Shown here: positions 25,036 to 33,629 of the stretch, piece by piece
Layout: the number at the start of each line of letters is the position of its first letter
How positions within the stretch are numbered: position 1 is the stretch's first letter
Assembly: GCF_004916905.1 (NCBI RefSeq)
Contig: NZ_SDLV01000040.1
Location: 1-64,000, forward strand
Reading direction: 5' to 3'
Length of the DNA: 64,000 nucleotides
From: Chryseobacterium candidae
GTDB taxonomy: Bacteria > Bacteroidota > Bacteroidia > Flavobacteriales > Weeksellaceae
Position numbers and translations under genes: made by a program
The notes under the pieces: generated by a model
Databases searched by the model: none
What the model saw: only the letters and a program-made list of their open reading frames with translations
Told to the model about the DNA's origin: nothing

Positions 25036-25063
25036 GTCATTGCGAGCCAGGCGAAGTAATCTC
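25036..25063. repeat. Dispersed repeat unit (GTCATTGCGAGCCAGGCGAA)
   Basis: Half-copy of the CATTGCGAGC family whose better copies are at 15394-15419 and 15545-15570. It lies between two SRPBCC genes and creates a false N-terminal extension of the downstream one. Confidence 0.6.
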
Positions 25064-25109
25064 AAAGCCCGAATGATTTTTTCTTTAATTCCAATTCCAG
25101 CTGATTTAT

Positions 25110-25538
25110 TTACAGCTGATTTTCTGAAAGATGTTTTACGAGAGACATTGCCTTTGGAAATTTCTCTTCAAAAAATTCTTTAAATTCTGCCGGAGTCTGA
25201 ACCTCTGTTTTCAGTAAAGTTCCTTCTTCGTTCTCCTCAAGAAAGTAAGCTTCTGTAGCTTCACCCCAATCCTGAGGGACTTCAATACCTTCATAAATTT
25301 CTCCAAGGTGCAAAAATTTTATTTCCTCGTTGGGAATCACTTTCTCTACCCTGCTGTACATCCCGTTGTTTTTGGGATCAAGAAATTTAACAATATTATT
25401 TTCTTCAAGCGTTCCTTCATAAAAAGAGCCGTCTGTAAATGCGGTTGTCCATTGTCTGTAGGTAATATCGCCCCAAAGGACAGTCCATACTTTTTCAGGT
25501 TCGGCATTGATTTCTATTTCGTATGATAATTTTTCCAT
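25110..25538 (-). CDS. SRPBCC (START-like) domain protein
   Basis: 142 aa. MEKLSYEIEINAEPEKVWTVLWGDITYRQW opens the domain in the standard way; it closes with the helix EFFEEKFPKAMSLVKHLSE. Clear paralogue of the gene at 24556 (same opening and closing motifs), separated by a repeat, suggesting tandem duplication. Soluble, single domain. Confidence 0.85.
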   Translation of the reverse strand: MEKLSYEIEINAEPEKVWTVLWGDITYRQWTTAFTDGSFYEGTLEENNIVKFLDPKNNGMYSRVEKVIPNEEIKFLHLGEIYEGIEVPQDWGEATEAYFLEENEEGTLLKTEVQTPAEFKEFFEEKFPKAMSLVKHLSENQL

Positions 25539-25615
25539 ATCTTTTTAATTATTAGGTGTTTTTAGAGTGTGTAAATCTTTTCTCTAAAATACATCAAACA
25601 ATACGCCGAAAATAT

Positions 25616-26482
25616 TTAAGAATTATAAGCATCTTCCAGATCACGGATGATAATTTTCTGCATTTTCATCATAGCCTGAACAACTTTATAGGCTTTTTCC
25701 TGGTTGGAATCATTCATCAGCTGAATAAGTCTTTTAGGAACTATCTGCCAGCTCAATCCGTATTTATCTTTCAGCCAGCCACACATACTTTCTCTTCCTC
25801 CATCGGCTGTAAAGGCATTCCAGTATCTGTCGGTTTGTTCCTGGTCATCAGTCATCACTACTAAAGATATTCCTTCATTAAAATCAAAAGGGTGATCATA
25901 GGAATTGTCCATGCAGAAAAAGCTGTAATTGTCAATCACAAAATGGGCGTGCTGTACATTTTCTGCCGGTTCCGGGATGTCATGTCCTTCACTTCCTGCT
26001 CCATAGGTCAATATATTTCCTATGTTTGAGTTGGGAAAAGTCTTGGTATAAAGCTCCATTGCTTCTTTTGCTTTTCCATTGTTTGCATGGATAAACATCA
26101 AAGTAGGAATTATTTTCTGGTCGCTTGCTTTTTCTCCCAGAAACAGCTGCCATGTTACGCCGTATTTATCCTGAACCCATCCATATTTCTGGCTCCATGA
26201 GTAAGATCCCAGTTCCATCAAAGCCATTCCGCCATGCAGTAAATGATCCCAGTATCTTTGGACTTCGTCTTCTGTTTCACAGATCACCATAAAAGAGATA
26301 GAAGCATTTTTTTTGAACTGCGGGCCTCCGTTCAGAAGCATAATCCTTTGTCCAAACAAATCAATATTCATTACGACAGGAGTATCTGCTGTGATTTCGC
26401 CTCCGAACACTTTACAATAAAATTCTGCAGACTGTTTGGCGTCTCCATCATACCACAGACATGGGAAAATATCGTTATTCAT
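25616..26482 (-). CDS. Two-domain VOC protein (PhnB-like)
   Basis: About 288 aa with two vicinal-oxygen-chelate modules: FPCLWYDGDAKQSAEFYCKVF in the first, and IPTLMFIHANNGKAKEAMELY in the second. Each ends in the PhnB-type Trp-Q signature (YGVTWQLFLG, YGLSWQIVP). These belong to the 3-demethylubiquinone-9 3-methyltransferase-like / PhnB group, which lacks glyoxalase metal ligands and has no settled role. ATG at 26482 starts the first module directly; the longer frame adds unconserved residues. Confidence 0.88.
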   Translation of the reverse strand: MNNDIFPCLWYDGDAKQSAEFYCKVFGGEITADTPVVMNIDLFGQRIMLLNGGPQFKKNASISFMVICETEDEVQRYWDHLLHGGMALMELGSYSWSQKYGWVQDKYGVTWQLFLGEKASDQKIIPTLMFIHANNGKAKEAMELYTKTFPNSNIGNILTYGAGSEGHDIPEPAENVQHAHFVIDNYSFFCMDNSYDHPFDFNEGISLVVMTDDQEQTDRYWNAFTADGGRESMCGWLKDKYGLSWQIVPKRLIQLMNDSNQEKAYKVVQAMMKMQKIIIRDLEDAYNS

Positions 26483-26613
26483 AATGTTAAATTTTAATAG
26501 AGTGATGTAATTTACTTTTCTATACAACAAAACAGATCTTATGCCCTTGCATTTAAACGGTACACTTTCGTTTCAACGCAATGACACTGTAAAATTTTCC
26601 GGTTGTATATGTA

Positions 26614-26853
26614 TTATGCTTCTCTAAAGCAGACCTGATTTTCTTTCATATAATTCTTCAGTTTCATCATTGCATTTTTACCGAAACCATGCAGCTGCAT
26701 GATTTCTTTTTCGGAATAATCTGAAAGTTTTTCCAAAGAATTTATTTTTTCTTTTTCTAAGGCTCTTCTTGCCGGTATTGCAATAACTCCGTGAAGGAAT
26801 TCCGCATCAGAGTCATAATTAAAAGCATAAATAGAGTTTAAACTCTTTGACAT
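26614..26853 (-). CDS. RNA polymerase alpha-CTD-like / helix-hairpin-helix small protein
   Basis: 79 aa from the ATG at 26853 (85 aa from 26871, equally possible). IAIPARRALEKEKINSLEKLSDYSEKEIMQLHGFGKNAMMKLKNYM matches the fold of the alpha-subunit C-terminal domain / HhH DNA-binding proteins (two helices, a turn with HGFGKNAM). It is too short to be a polymerase subunit, so it is probably a free-standing DNA- or RNA-polymerase-binding protein. Family known but function unassigned. Confidence 0.7.
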   Translation of the reverse strand: MSKSLNSIYAFNYDSDAEFLHGVIAIPARRALEKEKINSLEKLSDYSEKEIMQLHGFGKNAMMKLKNYMKENQVCFREA

Positions 26854-26889
26854 GATAACTAAATTGATCATGGCTACAAAAAAATATAG

Positions 26890-27303
26890 TTAATGATTCT
26901 CAACATACTTATGGAAGTTGTTCAGAATAGCATACCAGCCATCCCGCTGCATTTCCACAGAATTTTGTTTTTCCGGATCGAAAATCTCAATCACTTTCGT
27001 TGTACTTTCGTCTATCTTATCGAATACTACTTCTACTTTCCGCCCGTCCTCCATATGATATTTAATGATCTCATACGGAATAATCTCATCATATACCCCT
27101 TCAAAATCAAATCCGAAACTTTTGTCTTTCGCTTCCATTCTGTTTTTGAATTTGCCTCCTTCTACAAGGTTATTTTCAGAACCAGGACAGTGCCAGCTTT
27201 CGTGGGCGAAATTCCATTTCATAATGTGTTTAGGTTCATTGAAATAATTCCAGACCTTTTCCACCGGCGCTAAGATTGTGATGTCTATTTTAATTGGATC
27301 CAT
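26890..27303 (-). CDS. SRPBCC (AHSA1-type) domain protein
   Basis: 137 aa. DPIKIDITILAPVEKVWNYFNEPKHIMKW is the AHSA1/START opening; NNFHKYVENH closes the long C-terminal helix. Third SRPBCC gene in the cluster. Ligand unknown. Confidence 0.85.
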   Translation of the reverse strand: MDPIKIDITILAPVEKVWNYFNEPKHIMKWNFAHESWHCPGSENNLVEGGKFKNRMEAKDKSFGFDFEGVYDEIIPYEIIKYHMEDGRKVEVVFDKIDESTTKVIEIFDPEKQNSVEMQRDGWYAILNNFHKYVENH

Positions 27304-27379
27304 AGTTCTATTTTTTTAGTTTAAATAAAGAGCTGCCCAAAAATGAGCATCTCTTTATTATAATTAGTTAAATATAAGA

Positions 27380-27811
27380 TTATTTTGCATATTCTTCATT
27401 ATAGTTCACCATCCAATGAACACCATACTTATCCTGAAAACATCCGAAATAGTCTCCCCAAAACTGATCTTCAATTGGCATTTCCACGTTTCCGCCATCA
27501 GAAAGTTCTTTAAAGATCCTGTCTGCTTCGCTTCTCGAATCGGGGAAAATGGATACATAATTATTATTTCCTACCGTAAGAGTCTGCCCAAATCCGGGTA
27601 CGATATCGGATGCCATTAAAAGATCACCTCCCACAGGCAAAGCAATGTGCATTACCCTGTTTTTTTCTTCTTCTGACAGGTTTTCTGTCCCGGGAGCATT
27701 TCCCATCTTATGAATTCCACCAACGAATTCACCACCGAAAACAGTCTTGTAAAAATTGAACGCTTCTTCAGCTGTTCCATCGAAATTTAGGTATGGATTT
27801 AATTTAGCCAT
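27380..27811 (-). CDS. VOC/PhnB-like protein
   Basis: 143 aa single-module VOC protein: LNPYLNFDGTAEEAFNFYKTVFGGEF at the start, GGDLLMASD, and the closing FQDKYGVHWMVNYNEEY. Very similar in layout to each half of the gene at 25616. PhnB-like group; the name reflects location in some phn operons and no reaction has been shown for most members. Confidence 0.88.
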   Translation of the reverse strand: MAKLNPYLNFDGTAEEAFNFYKTVFGGEFVGGIHKMGNAPGTENLSEEEKNRVMHIALPVGGDLLMASDIVPGFGQTLTVGNNNYVSIFPDSRSEADRIFKELSDGGNVEMPIEDQFWGDYFGCFQDKYGVHWMVNYNEEYAK

Positions 27812-27899
27812 GATTTTTAATTTAAAGTTATTATTATAAAATATTGTTTCTACTGTTAATCCATTAAGGATTAATTAATTTATTATGAATATAAAACGC

Positions 27900-28675
27900 T
27901 TAATGGTTTAAAAATTTCTCTACTTCTCTGACTGTAAAGTCTATTAAGCCGGCATCAATACTTCCATCAAAATCAGGCATCATATAAGTGCCATGAGTAG
28001 CGGGAAGTATCATCAAACGGGAGTTTTTCACCAACCGCCACATTTCGGCAGTATGTTCCGGCTTCATCACATCCTGATCTCCACTGATGAATAATACAGG
28101 AGATTTAATGGAAATCAATACCTCATCATTCCAGTCTTCAAACATCTGCATCCTTTTGCAGTCTTTCTCAAAAAGGTTTTCCAGTTTTGAAAAATCAGGA
28201 TTGAGGCTTAAAAAATTAATTTTAAAAGGTTCCGGCATTGATTCGAAAGTGGCTTCCTGCATTCCTTCAAAAAAGCCGTCTATCATACCGCTTCTTTTAT
28301 AAAAAGCTGACGCAACAACCAGTTTTTCAGCAATCTCAGGATGACGATGGCCAATCTGCATACGGTACTTCCTCCGTTGCTGAATCCCCAGAATGAAGCT
28401 TTCCCGATATTCAGTTCTGTTAAAAGCCCGGCAACATCATCTGCATCCTATTCAAATGTTTCCGGAATATCACGGTGCTCACTGCGGCCGTGATTTTGGA
28501 GATCAATTCCTATAAGCTGGAATTTTCCTTCCAGTCTCGCTATCACTTCTTTAAAATCGAAAAGGAAAGAAGAACCGCCTCCATGAATCAGAACCAAAGG
28601 CTTTCCTGATCCGTAGATCTCGTAATACAAATGGATTCCGTTGACTTTTTTATAGCCTTTTTCTACTGGATTCAT
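27900..28675 (-). pseudogene. Alpha/beta hydrolase, broken by a stop and a frameshift
   Basis: The 5' part (28675-28448) reads YEIYGSGKPLVLIHGGGSSF and IDLQNHGRSEH, then meets a TAG (28448-28450) where the family continues; frame is open again as DADDVAGLLTELNIG, WGFSNGGSTV with the Ser nucleophile. Near 28359-28365 one base is missing and the rest continues in another frame (MQIGHRHPEIAEKLVVAS), with Asp in ISGDQDVMKP and His in LPATHGTYM. Rejoined it is a complete ~258-aa hydrolase. Two separate lesions make a true pseudogene likely. The TAG could come from CAG (Gln) by one transition. Confidence 0.85.
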
Positions 28676-28677
28676 TA

Positions 28678-29202
28678 TTAGTATTTAAGATTTTCGTCTA
28701 CATCATATTTCATTCCCGGATAATCTAAGATTCTTCTCATCAAGCCTATCTGTCCGCACAAATAGTCTTCACGGCCGATACACATTCCGACAAAATTGAG
28801 TTTTGTTTCTTTGATGAAAGGGATATTCATTCCTATTTCAAATATTTCATCCAGCTCTTCATCGGTTACTTCATGAAGTTTTTGAAAGACTTTGGCTGAA
28901 ATTCTATGAAAGTTTTCTTTCAGTTCAGCCAGAGTGGGATATTTAAAACTTTCATCCAGTGCTTTTCCCTGGAAAAACAAATCGCTGTAAGGGTCTTCTT
29001 CCCGAAGTCCAAGCACCCAGCCCAAACCATAGCGCATGTTGATAAGGTTTCCGGCCATCCATACAATATGATTGGTTTTATTTTCAATTCTTTTCAAGGC
29101 GTCATCTTCCGAAATGCCATCCAAAACATTCATAAAGCTTTGGGAATGCATTCTGTAAGCCGGAATAATGACTTCCATTTTTTTTGATTCTGGTGTATTC
29201 AT
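28678..29202 (-). CDS. DinB-family protein
   Basis: 174 aa four-helix DinB/YfiT-like protein (AYRMHSQSFMNVLDGISEDD, NHIVWMAGNLINMRYGL, GQIGLMRRILDYPGM). The His near the second helix is kept (NHIVW) but the other metal-ligand His residues are not obvious, so it may not bind metal. Two base pairs separate its stop from the start of the broken hydrolase, so they were one transcription unit. Members are thiol transferases or DNA-damage-inducible proteins; function not assignable here. Confidence 0.8.
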   Translation of the reverse strand: MNTPESKKMEVIIPAYRMHSQSFMNVLDGISEDDALKRIENKTNHIVWMAGNLINMRYGLGWVLGLREEDPYSDLFFQGKALDESFKYPTLAELKENFHRISAKVFQKLHEVTDEELDEIFEIGMNIPFIKETKLNFVGMCIGREDYLCGQIGLMRRILDYPGMKYDVDENLKY

Positions 29203-29230
29203 TGTAATTAGAGATTAGAGTTTTGAGAAA

Positions 29231-29372
29231 CGCTCAGACGCTAAAAATCTTACAAACTATGCGTTTTTAAGTTGCAAGAATTTTATCTGCGATAAAATTG
29301 TACTCATCTAAAAAGATAATACTAATATTTCAGCGATGTACCTGTCATTCCGAGCAATACAAGGAATCTAAA
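29231..29372. repeat. Intergenic repeat block
   Basis: Holds a block with AGACGCTAAAAATCT, then TTTTATCTGCGATAAAAT (a short palindrome) that recurs around 19915-19985, and near 29343 a half-unit GTCATTCCGAGC of the family at 21673. No gene. Confidence 0.6.
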
Positions 29373-29381
29373 AATAGCATG

Positions 29382-29843
29382 CTATTTTATAGCACCCGGT
29401 TTTCCTAAAATTCTACGGAGATAACCTAACTGCCCGCTGTGGTAAATTTCATGAAGACTGAGGGTTGATATATCTTTAATCATTTCAGATTTGAAACTTT
29501 GAAGAGTATTGAGTTTGGCTTCCAGTGTGTCCTGGGATTGTTTTAAATAGGATTTTAAATCTTCAAAACTGATCAATTTGTCTTTGTGATCTAAAGCAAT
29601 TTCTCCTCTGTTGTAAAAGGAAAACTTTTCGCTGTCCCAGACAGATTCTTCCCCCAAAATGTTCAGTAAAGGATTTCTGATATAAATTAAATGCCCAAGA
29701 ATCCAGTTCATACAATTGGCTTCACCATTGGGAAAAATCATAGATTCTTCATGGGTGATACCATCGATATTCATAGTAATCACAAAATAGGTACTGGCTA
29801 CCTGATTTTTTATGATTTCTATATCGTTTGATTGTGTTTCCAT
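29382..29843 (-). CDS. DinB-family protein
   Basis: 153 aa from the ATG at 29843 (METQSNDIEII). DinB helices: NCMNWILGHLIYIRNPLL contains the helix-2 His, and TLSLHEIYHSGQLGYLRRILG the helix-4 H-x3-H pair. So, unlike its neighbour at 28678, all three putative metal ligands are present. The open frame extends to 29978, overlapping the upstream VOC gene, and is discarded. Confidence 0.83.
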   Translation of the reverse strand: METQSNDIEIIKNQVASTYFVITMNIDGITHEESMIFPNGEANCMNWILGHLIYIRNPLLNILGEESVWDSEKFSFYNRGEIALDHKDKLISFEDLKSYLKQSQDTLEAKLNTLQSFKSEMIKDISTLSLHEIYHSGQLGYLRRILGKPGAIK

Positions 29844-29868
29844 ATAGGATGTGTTTGTGTGATGAGGC

Positions 29869-30276
29869 TTATTCTGCCTGCATTTGAGACATATCGGCAA
29901 AAGTAATATTCCAGCCATGTCCGTCCGGATCCCAGAAAGAGTTCTGGTACATCCATCCGTAATCCTCCGGTTCTTCATGCTGCCATGCTCCGTTTTCTAC
30001 TGCAGTGTTTACTACTTTATCCACTTCTTCACGACTGTTTAAACCTACTGCAACAATTACCTGACTGGTATTTTCTTTAGCAATGGGTTTACTGGTGAAG
30101 GTCATAAAATAATCTTCCTGCAAAAACATGATATAGATGGTATCATTTAAAACAACACAGACTGCTCTATCATCGGAGAATTTTTCATTGATGGTAAAAC
30201 CTATCTTCGTCCAGAATTCTCTGGTTTTCTGAACATCTTTTACCGGAAGGTTCACATAAATCTGACTGACTTTCAT
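29869..30276 (-). CDS. VOC-family (glyoxalase/bleomycin resistance-like) protein
   Basis: 135 aa from MKVSQIYVNLPVKDVQ at 30276. One VOC module with QKTREFWTKIGFTINEKF and WMYQNSFWDPDGHGWNITF, the latter carrying the conserved DPDGH motif that often includes a metal ligand. Resembles the bleomycin-resistance/extradiol-like branch more than PhnB. It is followed 25 bp later by the DinB gene and lies just downstream of the Crp/Fnr regulator. Confidence 0.85.
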   Translation of the reverse strand: MKVSQIYVNLPVKDVQKTREFWTKIGFTINEKFSDDRAVCVVLNDTIYIMFLQEDYFMTFTSKPIAKENTSQVIVAVGLNSREEVDKVVNTAVENGAWQHEEPEDYGWMYQNSFWDPDGHGWNITFADMSQMQAE

Positions 30277-30353
30277 TTTTTGTAATTTTAGTGTTAAACT
30301 GTTATCCAAAATTACCAAGGTGCAATGAAAATCAACTTGTCATAGGGCAAGAT

Positions 30354-30944
30354 TTAATTTTTCTTAGGATGTGAAACGATTTCTTTACGGATGCGGCTCA
30401 GGGATGTGTCTGTAACTCCCAGGTAGGAGGCAATCTGTTTTAAAGGTGCAAATTGTATGACTTTAGATTTCTGCTCCAGCAGATTCAGATATCTTCTGGT
30501 TGCTGAAAGCGTGAACATTTCCACAGATCTCTGTTTGTAGGCAAAAAGTTCCTGAGACATCCATGATCTTCCCCATTCTCTGAGATTAGGGATTTTATGG
30601 AACAGCTCCTGGAAGGTATCATAATCCAGTCTCCAGCATTCGCAGTCTGTAATACAAACAATATTTTCCTGAGAGGGAACTCTTTGAAACATCGACAAAA
30701 CCTCAATAATGACTTCATTTTCTATGAAAAAGTGTGTGGTTACTTCATTTCCATTGAAATCATAAACGTAAGAACGCGCCAATCCGCTTTCAAGAATATA
30801 ATATTCATTAGCTGTTTTTCCTTCTTCAAGAATAAAATCGCCTTTTTGGAATGATCTCTTTTCATGTGCCTGAAATATTTCTGCAAGTTCTTCAGGGAAA
30901 AAGAAGGGAAAATCATAGCAGATTTCTAAAGCTTTGCTGGTCAT
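30354..30944 (-). CDS. Crp/Fnr-family transcriptional regulator
   Basis: 196 aa. Cyclic nucleotide-binding-fold sensor domain (about residues 20-115: QKGDFILEEGKTANEYYILESG) followed by a short C-terminal HTH (FAPLKQIASYLGVTDTSLSRIRKEI). The ligand pocket lacks the full cAMP-binding RxxS pattern, typical of flavobacterial members whose ligand is unknown. Upstream, in the same direction, of the VOC/DinB/hydrolase genes, so a possible local regulator of that set. Confidence 0.88.
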   Translation of the reverse strand: MTSKALEICYDFPFFFPEELAEIFQAHEKRSFQKGDFILEEGKTANEYYILESGLARSYVYDFNGNEVTTHFFIENEVIIEVLSMFQRVPSQENIVCITDCECWRLDYDTFQELFHKIPNLREWGRSWMSQELFAYKQRSVEMFTLSATRRYLNLLEQKSKVIQFAPLKQIASYLGVTDTSLSRIRKEIVSHPKKN

Positions 30945-31105
30945 TGGTGTCAATTTTTTAAGTCCTTAAAAGTAAAATTTTTAATTGAATTAAAGGTAAA
31001 AAACATTAAACGAAGTCATTTAAGTATTCATAGAAGGTTATCTATGATACTGAAATAATAGATACTTGAAAGCGGATAAAATTTAAACAGTTATTTGAAC
31101 ATATT

Positions 31106-31160
31106 GACCACCCCGTCAAAATTTTTTTGAATTTTTGCCACCCCTCCAGAGGATAGGAAT
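31106..31160 (-). repeat. Solo copy of the DUF559-cassette terminal repeat
   Basis: 55 bp, CCACCCCGTC at 31108-31117 through CCACCCCTCC and GGATAGGAAT. It matches the right terminal repeat of the cassette at 56135-56679 (ACCACCCCGTC...AT-rich spacer...CCCTCC). No nuclease gene adjoins it, so this is a relic or a stand-alone repeat. It lies just past the stop of the DUF763 gene. Confidence 0.75.
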
Positions 31161-31210
31161 AACTATTTCCCGATAATAGTAATCGCCAACTTTTAAAAGA
31201 AACAGGGAAC

Positions 31211-32422
31211 TTAGAAGAGTGAAAGCTGTATAGATTTTGGAGAATTGGGTTTCCGGGCATCACCGAATACAGTTTTGCCACCGAAACGCCAGGAGTTTTG
31301 TCTTTCTTCTTCAATCACCTGCCGGATATCAAAATCCGGGGTAAAATCTTTTTCTGCTTCAGTAACGATCTGGTGAAGTTTATTTAAAGAATTCAGCTTA
31401 TCAGAATTTCCCAGTTTAGACTTTTCAATCCCTTTTCTGAGGATGCTGATACTTTCATCATACGTATTGATCGGCACGGGGAAAGGATGTCCGTCTTTAC
31501 CTCCATGGGCAAATGAAAACCTCGCCGGATCAGCAAATCTTGACGGCGCACCGTGAATCACTTCACTTACCAAAGCCAATGACTGCATGGTTCTTGGCCC
31601 TACCCCTTCCAGCATCAGCAAATCTTCAAAATTCTGAGGCTGCTGTTCTCTGGTAACATACAGAAGTGCTCCCAGCCTTTTCAAATCAACATCAGAGGCC
31701 TGAACATCATGATGGGCAGGAAGAATCAGTCTGGCGAAATCCTTCATCACTTCTGCGGAATCAGTATGAGAAATATCCAGAATTCCTTTTCTGTTTTCCG
31801 AAGCTTCAGTATCGGTAAGGTTAAGAATTTTCCCTCTGGAAATTCCGTTGATTCCTGTGTGCGGCTGTTCTACAAATGAGGTAATGTTTTCGGAATGCCA
31901 GTGGTAACGTCTTGCGGTTCCGTCGGATTCATGCATTCCCTGCTGAATAACACTCCAGTTCCCATTGTCTGAAAGAATAAAATTGTGCAAATACAGCTGA
32001 TAGCCATCCTGAATAGCTGTATTATCTACTTTTGCCGAAAGCTTGCTGGCTCTTACCAGATCTGTTCCGTTCAGGCCTGTTTTATCTGCAATTTTAATTA
32101 ACTCTGATGGAGTCTCACGGGAAAACTTCCCTTTTCCGCCACAGATATAAAGTCCCAAAGATTGCGAATTAGGATTAACAGAGCGTTTTAAAGCGCCCAT
32201 AACGGAAGTGGTAATTCCTGAAGAATGCCAGTCCATTCCCATCACCGCTCCAAAACTCTGAAACCAGAAGGGATCTGCCAGACGGCGCAAAACCTCATCT
32301 TTACCATAATCCATCAGAATGACTTCAATAATGGAAAGTCCCAGAACAGACATACGTTCATACAGCCATGGCGGTACTTTACCATAGTGAAGGGGTAAAT
32401 CTGCTGTTCCTGAACGTTTCAT
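31211..32422 (-). CDS. DUF763 domain protein
   Basis: 403 aa, full length for the family. Opens with RSGTADLPLHYGKVPPWLYERM, the DUF763 hallmark, and includes SWNSVxGAL-type MGMDWHSSGITTSV, YHWHSENITSFVEQPHTGI and a helix-hairpin-helix-like LEGVGPRTMQSLALVSEV, suggesting nucleic-acid contact. The family is conserved in archaea and bacteria, with no settled function. Monocistronic. Confidence 0.88.
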   Translation of the reverse strand: MKRSGTADLPLHYGKVPPWLYERMSVLGLSIIEVILMDYGKDEVLRRLADPFWFQSFGAVMGMDWHSSGITTSVMGALKRSVNPNSQSLGLYICGGKGKFSRETPSELIKIADKTGLNGTDLVRASKLSAKVDNTAIQDGYQLYLHNFILSDNGNWSVIQQGMHESDGTARRYHWHSENITSFVEQPHTGINGISRGKILNLTDTEASENRKGILDISHTDSAEVMKDFARLILPAHHDVQASDVDLKRLGALLYVTREQQPQNFEDLLMLEGVGPRTMQSLALVSEVIHGAPSRFADPARFSFAHGGKDGHPFPVPINTYDESISILRKGIEKSKLGNSDKLNSLNKLHQIVTEAEKDFTPDFDIRQVIEEERQNSWRFGGKTVFGDARKPNSPKSIQLSLF

Positions 32423-32546
32423 TTTACAAAAATAGCTTTAATATTCCGTTTTTTTTATGATTGGGTTCAAATTAATCTGGCCATTAAAAAGAAATAGTCT
32501 TTCTGCAGAATGATGTTTTTCAGATCTTGGGTAGTTGTATTTCTAT

Positions 32547-32894
32547 TTACTGGTGAGACAGTATATTGATCAGCTTCTCAAAAGGATCTTTCACAAAAAA
32601 TCTGCGGACTCCCCAGTCTTCATTAGTGAGTTCATAAGTGATTTCAAAACCCGTATTTTTCATCTTATCATAGACTTCATCTACGTTATCCACTTCAATG
32701 GAAAGGTCCGGAACTTCCGTATCGTTTCCTCCCTGTGTGGCAAAACTTACCTGAATTTGGGCTTCTTCATCATTACCAAGCGTTTTGATCCAGCCATGAT
32801 CCATCAAAACATCCAGCTCCAGAATATCCTGATAAAACTGACGGGCTCTGGAAAGATCATCGGTTTTAATATTGGCTACGATTCTTTTTACCAT
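32547..32894 (-). CDS. VOC-family protein
   Basis: 115 aa from MVKRIVANIKTDD at 32894. Single VOC module (LSRARQFYQDILELDVLMDHGW, VDEVYDKMKNTGFEITYEL, FFVKDPFEKLINIL). The longer frame (to 32942) runs into the tpx terminator and is rejected. Fifth VOC reading frame of the region. Confidence 0.83.
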   Translation of the reverse strand: MVKRIVANIKTDDLSRARQFYQDILELDVLMDHGWIKTLGNDEEAQIQVSFATQGGNDTEVPDLSIEVDNVDEVYDKMKNTGFEITYELTNEDWGVRRFFVKDPFEKLINILSHQ

Positions 32895-32926
32895 TTTACA
32901 TTCGTTTTTATTAAAAAAAAGCCTTG

Positions 32927-32951
32927 CAAAAATTACATTCACAAGGCTTTT
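32927..32951 (-). terminator. Terminator of tpx
   Basis: Perfect 10-bp stem AAAAGCCTTG / CAAGGCTTTT (32927-32936 with 32942-32951), T-rich minus-strand tail of eight bases overlapping the stem edge. Confidence 0.85.
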
Positions 32952-32969
32952 TACAAAAAATTATTTCTA

Positions 32970-33470
32970 CTATTTCAATGCAGCAAGAGCAGCATCATAA
33001 TTAGGTTCATCAGCAATTTCCGGAACCTGCTCAGTATAAACTATTTTATTGTTTTCGTCTGTAACAATCACGGCACGGCTCAACAGACCTTTCAAAGGTG
33101 AATCTGTGATAGTCACTTCATAATCATCTCCAAAACTGCCTCTGAAATCTGAAAGCGTTTCTACATTATTCAATCCTTCAGCGGCACAGAATCTTCCCAA
33201 TGCGAATGGAAGGTCTTTAGAAACATTGATGATAACCGTATTATCAAGTTTTGAAGCTTCTTCATTGAATTTTCTGGAAGAAGCAGCACAGGTAGGCGTA
33301 TCAATACTAGGGAAAATATTGAATACTTTTTTCTTTCCGGCAAAAGTTTCCAGCGTTTTTACCGCTAATCCTGAGTCTACCAGTGTAAAATCTTTTACTG
33401 TGCTTCCTACGGATGGCAATGTTCCTATTGTGTGTACTTCGTTTCCTTTTAAAGTGATTGTCGTTGACAT
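32970..33470 (-). CDS. tpx: Thiol peroxidase (atypical 2-Cys peroxiredoxin)
   Basis: 166 aa cytoplasmic Tpx. Peroxidatic Cys61 in SIDTPTCAAS and resolving Cys95 in GRFCAAEG, 34 residues apart as in E. coli Tpx; DLPFALGRFC and the closing AAL. Reduces hydrogen and alkyl peroxides using thioredoxin. Monocistronic with its own terminator. A second, exported Tpx lies at 53180. Confidence 0.96.
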   Translation of the reverse strand: MSTTITLKGNEVHTIGTLPSVGSTVKDFTLVDSGLAVKTLETFAGKKKVFNIFPSIDTPTCAASSRKFNEEASKLDNTVIINVSKDLPFALGRFCAAEGLNNVETLSDFRGSFGDDYEVTITDSPLKGLLSRAVIVTDENNKIVYTEQVPEIADEPNYDAALAALK

Positions 33471-33629
33471 AATATTTATTTTTTTAGTTCTCCAAATTTA
33501 ATCAAAAAAGAAAATTTTCACAGTCTTATTATGGTTAAATTAATCTTAAAGTGAAAATAAAAAAACTTAAATTTCTCACTTTTTTTTGCAAAAAAATCTA
33601 TATTTACCCTCCTTAAAAAATGATGAAAA

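Noticed and set aside
31042..31314. 90-codon minus-strand frame
   Set aside because: Overlaps the 3' end of the DUF763 gene in another frame and runs through the solo repeat at 31106.
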